From positions 1 through 50,059 of the forward strand of contig JAZNIU010000010.1 of assembly GCA_045577655.1 (NCBI GenBank): a DNA stretch of 50,059 bases. The letters run 5' to 3'. The translations under genes and the position numbers were made by a program. This DNA comes from RGIG7450 sp045577655. GTDB taxonomy: Bacteria; Bacillota; Clostridia; RUG12999. Positions 40,009 through 48,703 of this stretch are shown here, piece by piece (within the stretch, counting starts at the first letter, position 1; each line of letters begins with the position of its first letter). The notes under the pieces are model-generated. The model saw nothing but the letters and a program-made list of their open reading frames with translations, was not told where the DNA came from and did no database searches.

Positions 40009-41946
40009 ATGATAAAAATAACACTGAAAAACGGCGAAGTTTTAGAAGTTCAGTCTCCCGTTTCCGTGTATGATATTGCAAAAAATATCAGCAGCGGTCT
40101 TGCAAGAGTTGCTACTGCCGCACTTGTTGACGGAAATGTGGTTGATCTTCGCTATATTATAGACAAGGACGCGAGTCTCAGCATTTTAACCTTTGAAGAC
40201 GAGGAAGGAAAAGGCGCATACCGCCACACAACTTCTCACATTATGGCACAGGCAGTGAAACGCCTCTATCCCGAGACAAAACTTGCCATTGGTCCTAATG
40301 TTTCAAACGGTTTTTATTATGACTTTGACTCGGAAATGCCTTTCACTCCCGAAGTTCTTTCGGCTCTCGAGGCTGAAATAAACAAAATTATTAAAGAAGA
40401 TATCGCAATCGAGCGATTTGAACTTCCCCGTGAAGATGCAATAAAAATGATGGAAGATTCGGGCGAGCCATACAAAGTTGAGCTCATCCGTGACCTTCCG
40501 GAAGATGCTGTAATAAGCTTTTACAAACAGGGTGATTTCACCGACCTTTGTGCTGGTCCTCACCTTATGTCAACAGGCTGCGTAAAAGCTGTTAAACTTA
40601 CTAATATTGCAGGTGCATACTGGAGAGGCAACGAAAAGAACAAAATGCTCCAGCGTGTTTACGGCACTTCTTTCCCCAAAAAAACAGAGCTTGAAGAATA
40701 TCTTGCTGCGGTTGAAGAAGCAAAAAAACGCGACCATAACAAACTTGGCCGCGAGCTTGGGCTTTTCACAACCTCCGAGCTTATCGGCCAGGGACTTCCC
40801 GTTATGCTTCCAAAAGGCGCAAAAATTCTGCAGATTTTGCAGCGTTTTGTTGAAGATACCGAAGCAGCACATGGCTGGCAGCTTACAAAGACACCATATA
40901 TGGCAAAAAGTGATTTGTATAAGCTGTCCGGTCACTGGGACCACTATCAGGACGGAATGTTCGTAATGGGCGACGAATCCACCGACAAAGAGGTTTTCGC
41001 TCTTCGTCCCATGACATGTCCTTTCCAGTACCAGGCATATCTTGCACAGATGCGCAGCTACCGTGACCTGCCGCTCAGATATAACGAAACCTCAACTCTG
41101 TTCAGAAACGAAGCATCAGGCGAAATGCACGGGCTTATCCGTGTACGTCAGTTCACAATTTCAGAGGGACATCTTATGTGCCGTCCCGACCAGCTTGAAG
41201 AAGAGTTTAAAGGTTGTCTTGAACTTGCAATTTATATGCACAAAACTCTTGGCCTGTATGAAGATGTTTCCTACAGATTCTCTCAGTGGGATCCTAATGA
41301 TACAGAAAAATATATCGGCACAAAAGAGCAGTGGGATGAAGCTCAGGGTACAATGGAAAAAATTCTTAACCACCTTGAAATCCCCTACAAAATCGGTATT
41401 GGAGAAGCTGCCTTCTACGGTCCGAAACTTGACATTCAGATTAAAAATGTTCACGGCAAGGAAGATACTCTTATCACAATACAGATTGACCAGATGCTTG
41501 CAGAAAAATTTGGTATGGAATACACCGACAGTGACGGCAGCAAGAAAAATCCGAATATCATCCACAGAACTTCTATCGGATGTTATGAAAGAACTCTTGC
41601 TCTGCTCATCGAAAAATATGCGGGTGCTTTCCCCACATGGCTTGCTCCTGTTCAGGTGAAAATTATTCCTATTTCCGACAAGCACCTTGATTTTGCTTAT
41701 GCAGTTAAAGAAAAGCTTGAAAAGATAGGTGTTCGCCTGGAAATTGACGCAAGAAGCGAAAAAATGGGTTATAAAATCCGTGAAGCTCAGCTTGCAAAAA
41801 TTCCTTATATGCTGGTTATGGGCGACAAAGAAGTTGAAAACGGCGAAGTGTCTGTCCGCAGACGTGGCGAAGGCGACATTGGCTGTATGAGCGTTGACGA
41901 ATTTGCCCGTATGATAGAAAATGAAATTATAACAAAGGCAAGATAG
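40009..41946 (+). CDS. thrS: Threonine-tRNA ligase
   Basis: 645 residues, full length. Charges tRNA-Thr. N-terminal TGS domain (about 1-62), editing domain with HTTSHIMAQAVKRLYP, catalytic class II core with motif 2 FRNEASGEMHGLIRVRQFT and motif 3 HRTSIGCYERTLALLIEKY, and a C-terminal anticodon-binding domain (about 540-645). I chose ATG 40009 because AAAGGGG lies eight bases upstream; the GTG at 40000 is in frame but overlaps the site. Unlike many Firmicute thrS genes there is no T-box leader. Confidence 0.97.
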   Translation: MIKITLKNGEVLEVQSPVSVYDIAKNISSGLARVATAALVDGNVVDLRYIIDKDASLSILTFEDEEGKGAYRHTTSHIMAQAVKRLYPETKLAIGPNVSNGFYYDFDSEMPFTPEVLSALEAEINKIIKEDIAIERFELPREDAIKMMEDSGEPYKVELIRDLPEDAVISFYKQGDFTDLCAGPHLMSTGCVKAVKLTNIAGAYWRGNEKNKMLQRVYGTSFPKKTELEEYLAAVEEAKKRDHNKLGRELGLFTTSELIGQGLPVMLPKGAKILQILQRFVEDTEAAHGWQLTKTPYMAKSDLYKLSGHWDHYQDGMFVMGDESTDKEVFALRPMTCPFQYQAYLAQMRSYRDLPLRYNETSTLFRNEASGEMHGLIRVRQFTISEGHLMCRPDQLEEEFKGCLELAIYMHKTLGLYEDVSYRFSQWDPNDTEKYIGTKEQWDEAQGTMEKILNHLEIPYKIGIGEAAFYGPKLDIQIKNVHGKEDTLITIQIDQMLAEKFGMEYTDSDGSKKNPNIIHRTSIGCYERTLALLIEKYAGAFPTWLAPVQVKIIPISDKHLDFAYAVKEKLEKIGVRLEIDARSEKMGYKIREAQLAKIPYMLVMGDKEVENGEVSVRRRGEGDIGCMSVDEFARMIENEIITKAR

Positions 41947-41956
41947 AGGAAATTTT

Positions 41957-43027
41957 ATGTTTGATAAACTTGATTTTATAGAGGGTCGATATACCGAACT
42001 TAACACCAAGGTTTCTGACCCCGAAGTAATTGCAGACACAGCGCTTTGGAGTAAACTCTGTAAAGAACTTTCAGATATTACTCCTATTGTTGAAGAATAT
42101 CGCAATTACAAAAAGGCTAAACAGGATATTGAAGAAGCAAAAGAGCTCCTTTCCTCTTCTGCCGACAAAGAGCTTAAAGAACTTGCAGAAATGTCTTTTG
42201 AAGAAGCAAAAGAAGCGCTATCCTTGTCCGAACAGAATTTGAAAGTTCTGCTTTTGCCTCACGATCCCAATGATGACAAGAATGTTATTATGGAAATCCG
42301 TGCAGGTGCCGGCGGTGACGAGGCTGCACTTTTTGTTGCTGTTCTTTTCCGTATGTATTCTATGTATGCCGACAGTAATCGTCTGAAAATTGAACTCATT
42401 GACCAGAACGAAACCGGTCTTGGCGGGTTTAAAGAAATCGTTTTCCAGATTACCGGTAAAGGTGCATACAGCAAGCTTAAATTTGAAAGCGGTGTTCATC
42501 GTGTTCAGCGTGTTCCCGACACAGAATCCGCCGGCAGAATTCACACTTCAACAGTTACTGTTGCCGTTCTGCCCGAAGCGGAAGATGTTGACATAGAAAT
42601 TAACCCCAGCGACCTTCGTATTGATGTTTACCGTGCCAGCGGTGCTGGCGGTCAGCACGTTAATAAAACAGAATCTGCCGTGCGTATAACTCATATGCCG
42701 TCGGGTATTGTTGTTGCCTGCCAGTCTGAGCGCAGCCAGCATCAGAACAAGGATGCTGCCATGAAGGTTCTTCGCTCAAAGCTTTATGAAGAATCGGAAC
42801 GCCAGAAAAACATGCAGCTCTCGCAGGAAAGAAAAAGCCAGGTTGGTACAGGTGACAGAAGTGAAAGAATAAGAACCTACAACTATCCTCAGGGACGTGT
42901 TACCGACCACAGAATCGGGCTTACTCTTCACAAACTTGAACAAATTTTAAACGGAGATATTACCGAGTTGATCGAGGCACTTGCTGCCGCCGATCAAAGC
43001 GAGAAACTTAAAAACAATGAAGGATAA
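41957..43027 (+). CDS. prfA: Peptide chain release factor 1
   Basis: 356 residues, full length. Recognises UAA and UAG stop codons. The peptidyl-hydrolysis motif GGQ is in YRASGAGGQHVNKTESAVR, and the MEIRAGAGGDEAALF region marks the central domain; the tripeptide anticodon P-x-T region is the PDTESAGRIHTS stretch. GAGGAAA precedes the ATG, ten bases after thrS. Its stop overlaps the start of the dus gene. Confidence 0.97.
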   Translation: MFDKLDFIEGRYTELNTKVSDPEVIADTALWSKLCKELSDITPIVEEYRNYKKAKQDIEEAKELLSSSADKELKELAEMSFEEAKEALSLSEQNLKVLLLPHDPNDDKNVIMEIRAGAGGDEAALFVAVLFRMYSMYADSNRLKIELIDQNETGLGGFKEIVFQITGKGAYSKLKFESGVHRVQRVPDTESAGRIHTSTVTVAVLPEAEDVDIEINPSDLRIDVYRASGAGGQHVNKTESAVRITHMPSGIVVACQSERSQHQNKDAAMKVLRSKLYEESERQKNMQLSQERKSQVGTGDRSERIRTYNYPQGRVTDHRIGLTLHKLEQILNGDITELIEALAAADQSEKLKNNEG

Positions 43028-43982
43028 TATAACAAAACTCGGTCTTATGGGCAAGGTTTTTGCTGCACCAATGGCAGGCGTAACCGATATGCCCTACAGA
43101 AAAATTTTGAAATCCTTTGGTGCGGCGCTTTTGTATACCGAAATGGTTAGTGCAAAGGCGCTTTGCTATAAGGACAAAAAAACTTATCAGCTGACAGAAA
43201 TTTCGCCCGACGAGGCTCCTTGCGGAGTGCAGATTTTCGGTAGCGACCCGGATATTATGGCGGAAGGTGCCCGCATTATAGAAGCTCAGTGCAACTGTGC
43301 ATTTATAGATATCAATATGGGGTGTCCTGTGCCGAAAGTTGTCGGAAACGGCGAAGGCTCGGCTCTCACCAAAGACCCCGACCTTATGGGAAGGATTGTT
43401 TATGCGGTTAAAAACGCCGTAAAAATCCCCGTAACCGTTAAAACAAGAATTGGGTTTGACGACAACAACATAAACGTTGTAACATCGGCAAAAGTTCTTG
43501 AACAAAACGGCTGCGATATGATAACTGTTCACGGTCGCACCCGCGCCCAGTATTACAGTGGCAAAGCCAACTGGGATCTTATTCGGCAAGTTAAGGAAGC
43601 GGTGAGTATTCCCGTTGTGGGTAACGGAGATATTTTCTCCGGTGAAGATGCTCTTCGATTGATGAAAGAGACTGGCTGCGACTTTGTTATGCCTGCCCGC
43701 GGACTTATGGGAAACCCATGGCTCATCCGGGACTGTAACGCTAAAATAAACGGCGAGCCCTACACTCCTCCAACACCGGAAGAAAAGCTCGATATGGCTC
43801 TTTATCACACAGAAAAGCTTGTAGAATATGCAGGCGAATATCGTGGCATAAGGCAGGCGCGTGCACATCTTTCCTGGTATGTAAAAGGACTGCGCGGTGC
43901 TTCAAAGCTTAAAGACAGGCTCACTTCAGCTTGCTGCGTAGCGGAAGTAAAAGAAATTTTAGACAGTTGGTGTGAAGAATGA
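43017..43982 (+). CDS. tRNA-dihydrouridine synthase (DusB-type)
   Basis: 321 residues from ATG 43017, overlapping the prfA stop. FMN-dependent TIM barrel reducing uridines in tRNA. Motifs: APMAGVTDMPYRKI, FIDINMGCPVPKVVGNGEGS with the catalytic cysteine, KTRIGFDDNN, ITVHGRTRAQYYSGKANW, GNGDIFSGEDA and ARGLMGNPWLI, with a C-terminal helical domain. The ribosome binding site is weak, and an in-frame ATG at 43047 also exists. Stop overlaps apbE. Confidence 0.93.
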   Translation: MKDNITKLGLMGKVFAAPMAGVTDMPYRKILKSFGAALLYTEMVSAKALCYKDKKTYQLTEISPDEAPCGVQIFGSDPDIMAEGARIIEAQCNCAFIDINMGCPVPKVVGNGEGSALTKDPDLMGRIVYAVKNAVKIPVTVKTRIGFDDNNINVVTSAKVLEQNGCDMITVHGRTRAQYYSGKANWDLIRQVKEAVSIPVVGNGDIFSGEDALRLMKETGCDFVMPARGLMGNPWLIRDCNAKINGEPYTPPTPEEKLDMALYHTEKLVEYAGEYRGIRQARAHLSWYVKGLRGASKLKDRLTSACCVAEVKEILDSWCEE

Positions 43983-44962
43983 ATTTTTTAAGCAAACATA
44001 TTTTTAAAATATCAATCGCACTGTTTCTTATAGTTTTGTCTGCCATCTTTCTCTTTCAGACTTCTGTAACAGAAAAAAGCGTTTTTGTGTTTGACACAAT
44101 AATAGATATAAAGATGTATGGCAAAAATAGCGGTGATGCTGCAGTCGAAATTGTTGAGGAGCTGTCTTCTCTGGATAAAAAGTACAGCAAATATGCTGTT
44201 TCTTCCATTGTTTTGGAATATAACAATCTTAACCCCGGCGAAATGATGAGTGTTCCTGACGAAATGGTTTCTCTGCTTGAAAAGTGCTATAATTACAGCG
44301 AACTTACATGCGGAAACTTTGATATAACAACATCTGCACTGTCTGATTTATGGAATGTAAAATCGGCAACTGCTCCCCCTGATGCAGAGGAAGTAGAAAA
44401 ACTTGTTTCCTTGGTCGACTACCGAAAAATTGCTGCAACAAATCTTCTGGTGAAACAGGATGCTGACATAGATTTTGGCGGAATTCTGAAAGGATATGCC
44501 TCCGACAAGATAAGAGAAATTGCTGAAAAATACGGCATTAAAAAAGGCATTGTAAACCTTGGCGGAAATGTTTGTCTCATCGGCGCAAAATCGGCTTCAA
44601 AAAACTGGACCATCGGCATAACCGACCCGTTTTCGCCCGGCTCCATATTTTTAACAGTTGATGCTGCAGACGAAAATGTCATAACCTCGGGCGCCTACCA
44701 GCGCTATTTTGAATATGACGGCACCATTTACCACCACATTCTTTCGCCTTTTACAGGCATGCCGGCAGATACTGACGTTGCATCCTCAACCGTTATTTCA
44801 TCGGACGGAGCACTTGCAGACGCCCTGTCTACTGCAATTTTTGTTGCGGGCAGCGAAAAGGGACTTGAAATTGCAAAAAGCGCCGGTGCTAAAGCCATTA
44901 TAATAAAAAAAGACGGCAGCGTTTGCGCTACCGACAATGTTAAATATGAAATCAGAAAATGA
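43979..44962 (+). CDS. apbE: ApbE-type FAD:protein FMN transferase
   Basis: 327 residues. Covalently attaches FMN to threonine residues of extracytoplasmic flavoproteins such as Rnf/Nqr subunits. One N-terminal membrane anchor (about 10-28) with no lipobox cysteine. The conserved VFDTIIDIKMYG, LVDYRKIAA, DFGGILKGYASDKI, GIVNLGGNVCLIG and FEYDGTIYHHILSPFTGMPAD segments form the FAD/metal site. Start overlaps the dus stop (ATGA). No Rnf or Nqr genes are in the window, so its target is elsewhere. Confidence 0.93.
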   Translation: MNFLSKHIFKISIALFLIVLSAIFLFQTSVTEKSVFVFDTIIDIKMYGKNSGDAAVEIVEELSSLDKKYSKYAVSSIVLEYNNLNPGEMMSVPDEMVSLLEKCYNYSELTCGNFDITTSALSDLWNVKSATAPPDAEEVEKLVSLVDYRKIAATNLLVKQDADIDFGGILKGYASDKIREIAEKYGIKKGIVNLGGNVCLIGAKSASKNWTIGITDPFSPGSIFLTVDAADENVITSGAYQRYFEYDGTIYHHILSPFTGMPADTDVASSTVISSDGALADALSTAIFVAGSEKGLEIAKSAGAKAIIIKKDGSVCATDNVKYEIRK

Positions 44963-44975
44963 TTGTTTTTTGGAA

Positions 44976-45530
44976 TTAAACGTCGTTTGAGGGAGCCGAT
45001 GCTTCCTCTTTTTTCTTTGTAAGATTTTTTATCATAAGCATAAGATAAGAAAGTAAAACCAAAAAGGCAACAATCCCGAGAAGTGTTGAAATAATATCGT
45101 TTGTGAGGTTGCCAGTGCTGCCGAAAAGCATAAAATAAACAACCATAACCGATAAAAAGACTGTTGCTCCTTTGCCCACTTTGTTTGACGGAATTATAAT
45201 GTCTTTTTTAAAGAGCAATGATGCACAAACAATCATAATAAGTTCTTTAGCTACAATTACAGTAACAATCCACTGTGGCAGAATCCCGCTGATGAACAGA
45301 CATATAACCGCACTCATCTGCATCATTTTATCTGCAAGAGGGTCAATTAAAATACCAAATTTTGTTATTGCATTAAATTTTCTTGCAATTATACCGTCGA
45401 TAACGTCTGTTACACAAGCAATAACAAAAACAATCCCTCCCCATACAGAGCTTTCAAAATATGCCCATATAAACACCGGAACAAGAAAAAGTCTGAAAAT
45501 TGTCAATATGTTGGGAATTTTTTTTATCAT
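44976..45530 (-). CDS. pgsA: CDP-diacylglycerol-glycerol-3-phosphate 3-phosphatidyltransferase
   Basis: 184 residues with four to five membrane helices. Makes phosphatidylglycerophosphate. The CDP-alcohol phosphatidyltransferase signature runs DVIDGIIARKFNAITKFGIL to DPLADK with the conserved aspartates. GGAGGACAAAACA precedes the ATG. Second gene after the metallophosphoesterase (18-base gap); converges on apbE with no clear terminator between. Confidence 0.95.
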   Translation of the reverse strand: MIKKIPNILTIFRLFLVPVFIWAYFESSVWGGIVFVIACVTDVIDGIIARKFNAITKFGILIDPLADKMMQMSAVICLFISGILPQWIVTVIVAKELIMIVCASLLFKKDIIIPSNKVGKGATVFLSVMVVYFMLFGSTGNLTNDIISTLLGIVAFLVLLSYLMLMIKNLTKKKEEASAPSNDV

Positions 45531-45548
45531 TGTTTTGTCCTCCGTTTT

Positions 45549-46244
45549 CTATAAAATCCTTGCCGGTTCAAAGCCAAGATAGTCGGCAGAAACAAGTCTG
45601 AAAGTGGTTCCCGCAATTTCTCTTTTGGGAACTTCTCCTTTTCTCAGATTGTGCAGATGACCAAACACGCAGTTCTCTACACCATATTTTTTCATCAGCT
45701 GAACAAACCTGTCGTCGCCCGCATCGAGAGAAACAAGCGGCGGAAAATGTGTCATAACAATCTTTTTTTCATACCCGCATTTTTCTGCCGCCTCAAGCGA
45801 AAGTTCAAGTCTTCCAAGCTCTCTGTCAAAAATTTTAACATCTTCGGCAGAAGAAGAGAAAATCCACCCTCTGTTGCCGCAAATTGCATAATCTTCATAA
45901 ACAAAAAAGTTGTTATGCAAAAATTCTATGGTGTCAAATCCTTTTTCTTTTTTAAATTTGTTAAGTTTCGAAACAGTATCCCACCAATAATCGTGGTTTC
46001 CTTTGGAAATAATTTTTCTGCCGGGAAGACTGTTTATAAATTCAAAATCTGCCACCGACTCTTCCATGTATGTAGCCCAGGAGGAATCTCCCACAATCAA
46101 AAGCACGTCATCCTCTTTTAAAACCCTGTGGCAGTTTTCTTTGAGCCGGTCCATATAGTTGTGCCAGTTTTCGCCAAAAACATCCATGGGTTTGTCTTCA
46201 ATTCCATAACTGAGATGCATATCTCCTATTGCATAAAGTGCCAT
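45549..46244 (-). CDS. Calcineurin-like metallophosphoesterase
   Basis: 231 residues from ATG 46244 (AAAGG upstream; a longer frame to 46289 exists). Two-metal phosphoesterase motifs in order: AIGDMHL (GDxH), LLIVGDSSW (GDxx), SKGNHDYWW (GNHD), VMTHFPP and FGHLHNL. Substrate not recognisable; the class includes nucleotide, nucleic acid and phosphoprotein hydrolases. Operon with pgsA. Confidence 0.9.
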   Translation of the reverse strand: MALYAIGDMHLSYGIEDKPMDVFGENWHNYMDRLKENCHRVLKEDDVLLIVGDSSWATYMEESVADFEFINSLPGRKIISKGNHDYWWDTVSKLNKFKKEKGFDTIEFLHNNFFVYEDYAICGNRGWIFSSSAEDVKIFDRELGRLELSLEAAEKCGYEKKIVMTHFPPLVSLDAGDDRFVQLMKKYGVENCVFGHLHNLRKGEVPKREIAGTTFRLVSADYLGFEPARIL

Positions 46245-46388
46245 CTTGTATAATGCCTTTCTGTCCACAAGATATCTGCCATTATGCAACAGGCCGCGGA
46301 CAAACTCTGTGCATATTTTTCAGTCGGCAGGGCAACATAACAAAGCACCATCACCGTGCTTAAACTATTTTTTAGGAGGTATTACCCT

Positions 46389-46565
46389 ATGGCTTCTTGT
46401 TCAAACTGCGGTTGCGATACCATTGAAGGCATCTACTGCAACGTGGCCAACTGCGTACACCATACAACAGACAACTGTTGCACTGCAAAACAGATTAAAG
46501 TGGACTGTCAGTCTGCTGTAACAAAAAGCGAAACAAGTTGTTCAACTTTCGAGCTTAAAGACTAA
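46389..46565 (+). CDS. DUF1540-type cysteine-rich small protein
   Basis: 58 residues from ATG 46389 with an excellent AGGAGG site. Nine cysteines, arranged around CNVANCVHHTTDNCCTAKQI, which fits the DUF1540 pattern (Cys/His motifs thought to bind metal). Function unknown. No clear promoter is seen in 46290-46388. Followed by a terminator-like hairpin (about 46583-46624). Confidence 0.85.
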   Translation: MASCSNCGCDTIEGIYCNVANCVHHTTDNCCTAKQIKVDCQSAVTKSETSCSTFELKD

Positions 46566-46582
46566 GGTAAAATCTTTTTTAA

Positions 46583-46629
46583 AAGCTTCCGCCCCAAAGC
46601 ATATTTTTACGCATTGCGGCGGATCTTTT
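46583..46629 (+). terminator. Terminator-like hairpin after the DUF1540 gene
   Basis: Imperfect stem TCCGCC and CAA pairing with TTG and GGCGGA (about 46588-46622), followed by T5. Overlaps the region just before the facing thrC stop codon. Confidence 0.6.
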
Positions 46630-48116
46630 TATGCTAAAAATGCATCAACACATTTTTCCATATCTTCCTTTTTACAGGAAAGATTAAATCTTGGAGTTTT
46701 TCCTTTAAGCGATGAGAGCGCTTCGGGAGCTTTATTTGCTGTCAGTTCAAACAGCTTGTCCAGAATAACAAACTCGTCTGTCTCCCCGGTTTCTCCCGAA
46801 AGAGCTTCGTAAACACTGCCGTTAAATTTATACGGGTTTGCCGTAGAAGCAATAATTGTTTTTGTATTGTCTCCTGTCTTTGCATACTCGTCATAAACCG
46901 CACAGGCAACCGCTGTGTGAGTATCTATGAGATAATTATATTTTTCCCAGATATTTTTTATTTCTTCTTTGGTTTTATCGTCATCGCAGCAGCCTGCAAC
47001 AAAGGTTTGCGAAACTGCTTGTTTTATCTGCTCGTCCACCTCATATTTGCCACATTCCGAAAGCTTTGACATATATTCTTTCACTTTGCCGCTGTCTGAC
47101 AAATTGTATAACAGTCTTTCAAGATTGCTGGATATCAAAATGTCCATTGACGGAGAAATTGTGTTTTTAAAGCTTCTGTTTTTGTCATAAACACCTGTTT
47201 CGATAAAATCTGTCAGGACATTGTTTTCATTGGAAGCACATATAAGTTTTGCAATAGGAAGCCCCATTGCTTTTGCATACCAGGCAGCGAGTATGTTCCC
47301 GAAATTTCCTGTGGGAACACAAACATTCACCTTGTCGCCCATTTTTATTTCGCCCATTTTTATCATATCGCAATATGCCGAAACGTAGTAAACAATCTGC
47401 GGCAAAAGTCTTCCCCAGTTTATTGAATTTGCAGAAGACAGCTGATATCCTCTTTTTTCAATTTCCTCTGCAAACTGTTTGTCTCCGAAAATCTTTTTAA
47501 CTCCGTTTTGTGCATCGTCAAAATTGCCGAAAACGCTCATCACGTTAACATTTTCGCCTTTTTGTGTAACCATCTGCAGTTTTTGTATGTTACTTACGCC
47601 GTCATTCGGGAAAAAGACCATAATCTTTGTTCCTTCAACATCGCAAAAACCTTCAAGGGCAGCTTTACCTGTGTCGCCAGATGTGGCAACAAGTATAACA
47701 ACCTGCTTGTCAACCCCCGTTTTTTTCATGGAAGTTGTTAGCAGATGCGGGAGAATCTGAAGAGCCATATCCTTAAATGCACAAGTGGGTCCGTGCCAAA
47801 GCTCTAAAATATATCTTGATTCGTCCAGTTTATGAAGGGGTGCCGCATTGTCTGAACCAAACTTTTCCACACTGTATGCTTTGGTTACGCACTCTTTTAT
47901 TTCTTCTTCGGTAAAATCTGTAAGATACATACCAAAAATTTTCTCGGCACGTGCGCGATAATCTGCATTTACCAGAAAATTTATATCTTCACTTTTAAGT
48001 GCAGGGATTTCTGTTGGTACAAACAGTCCGCCGTCACTTGCAATGCCTTTAACAATAGCCTCTGCTGATGAAACAAGCGGCATATCTCCTCTTGTGCTTC
48101 TGTAGTTCATTCCCAT
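46629..48116 (-). CDS. thrC: Threonine synthase
   Basis: 495 residues, the longer PLP-dependent type. Makes threonine from O-phosphohomoserine. The N-terminal YRSTRGDMPLVSSAEAI, the PLP-lysine segment LWHGPTCAFKDMALQILP, VILVATSGDTGKAALEG, and VPTGNFGNILAAWYAKAMGLP for phosphate binding are typical. GGAGG lies nine bases before ATG 48116. A hairpin separates it from the upstream small ATPase gene. Confidence 0.95.
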   Translation of the reverse strand: MGMNYRSTRGDMPLVSSAEAIVKGIASDGGLFVPTEIPALKSEDINFLVNADYRARAEKIFGMYLTDFTEEEIKECVTKAYSVEKFGSDNAAPLHKLDESRYILELWHGPTCAFKDMALQILPHLLTTSMKKTGVDKQVVILVATSGDTGKAALEGFCDVEGTKIMVFFPNDGVSNIQKLQMVTQKGENVNVMSVFGNFDDAQNGVKKIFGDKQFAEEIEKRGYQLSSANSINWGRLLPQIVYYVSAYCDMIKMGEIKMGDKVNVCVPTGNFGNILAAWYAKAMGLPIAKLICASNENNVLTDFIETGVYDKNRSFKNTISPSMDILISSNLERLLYNLSDSGKVKEYMSKLSECGKYEVDEQIKQAVSQTFVAGCCDDDKTKEEIKNIWEKYNYLIDTHTAVACAVYDEYAKTGDNTKTIIASTANPYKFNGSVYEALSGETGETDEFVILDKLFELTANKAPEALSSLKGKTPRFNLSCKKEDMEKCVDAFLA

Positions 48117-48149
48117 TGGTTTTGTCCTCCAAAATTGTCCTATTTAAAT

Positions 48150-48180
48150 CGGGCTGTAACACCTGCAGCGTTACAGCCCG
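48150..48180 (-). terminator. Hairpin between the P-loop gene and thrC
   Basis: Perfect 11-bp stem CGGGCTGTAAC/GTTACAGCCCG with a nine-base loop. The 3' side on the minus strand is GATTTAAAT, not a T run, so termination would be weak. It could be an attenuating or stabilising structure in the thrC leader. Confidence 0.55.
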
Positions 48181-48216
48181 AAATTTCATCTTAACTGCAT
48201 GGATTTGCCCGAGAAA

Positions 48217-48627
48217 TTAAAGATATTTCTTCATGTACTCAGGAACGTCAGCAACGTCTATACTTGCAGTAATTGTAATGCAAACATTGTGTTTTTCACA
48301 AAGGTCTGCAATACCTGCAAACACGTCTTCTGCCGCGTTTATGTCGCCCTCTTTAACAATTTTTGTAACACTGTCTATAAATATTGTGGAAACATCATAG
48401 TCCTGTGACAAAATTCCGCAAATCATACCATAAAGCGCATCATAGTTTTTAATTGCATATTCCTGTGTATCGACCAAACGAACCTTATAATCAAGGTCGA
48501 ACATATGTCTGCTTGTATCATTTATGAAAACCAAATGCCCTTTGTCAGTTTTTACAGCTTCGTTAACTTCTGCAATAAGCTTATTGGTTTTTCCTGTTCC
48601 TTTTTTTCCAACGATAAACTTAATCAT
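48217..48627 (-). CDS. Small P-loop ATPase-like protein
   Basis: 136 residues. Walker A VGKKGTGKTNKL at 6-17 and a Walker B-like STIFIDSVTK at about 80-90; a RecA/AAA-like core without extra domains. The name twitching motility protein is sometimes given to such short P-loop proteins, but no pilus genes are here. GGGAGG precedes the ATG and a promoter lies at 48667-48695. It precedes thrC in the same direction. Function unknown. Confidence 0.75.
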   Translation of the reverse strand: MIKFIVGKKGTGKTNKLIAEVNEAVKTDKGHLVFINDTSRHMFDLDYKVRLVDTQEYAIKNYDALYGMICGILSQDYDVSTIFIDSVTKIVKEGDINAAEDVFAGIADLCEKHNVCITITASIDVADVPEYMKKYL

Positions 48628-48666
48628 TTAAACTGCCTCCCTTAAAAGTATTTTTCCATCAACTAT

Positions 48667-48695
48667 ATTGTACCACATATAAAACAAAAAAGCAA
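48667..48695 (-). promoter_or_regulatory. Promoter of the small P-loop gene
   Basis: Minus strand TTGCTT (48690-48695) and TACAAT (48667-48672) with a 17-base spacer, in the gap after pgi. Confidence 0.6.
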
Positions 48696-48703
48696 GATAA
48701 TTT

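Noticed and set aside
41042..42105. Long open frames on both strands inside thrS
   Set aside because: They are shadows of the clearly identified thrS and prfA genes in other frames.
46389..46565. SCIFF-type RiPP precursor
   Set aside because: It is Cys-rich, but the spacing and His-rich centre fit DUF1540 and no radical SAM maturase is next to it.
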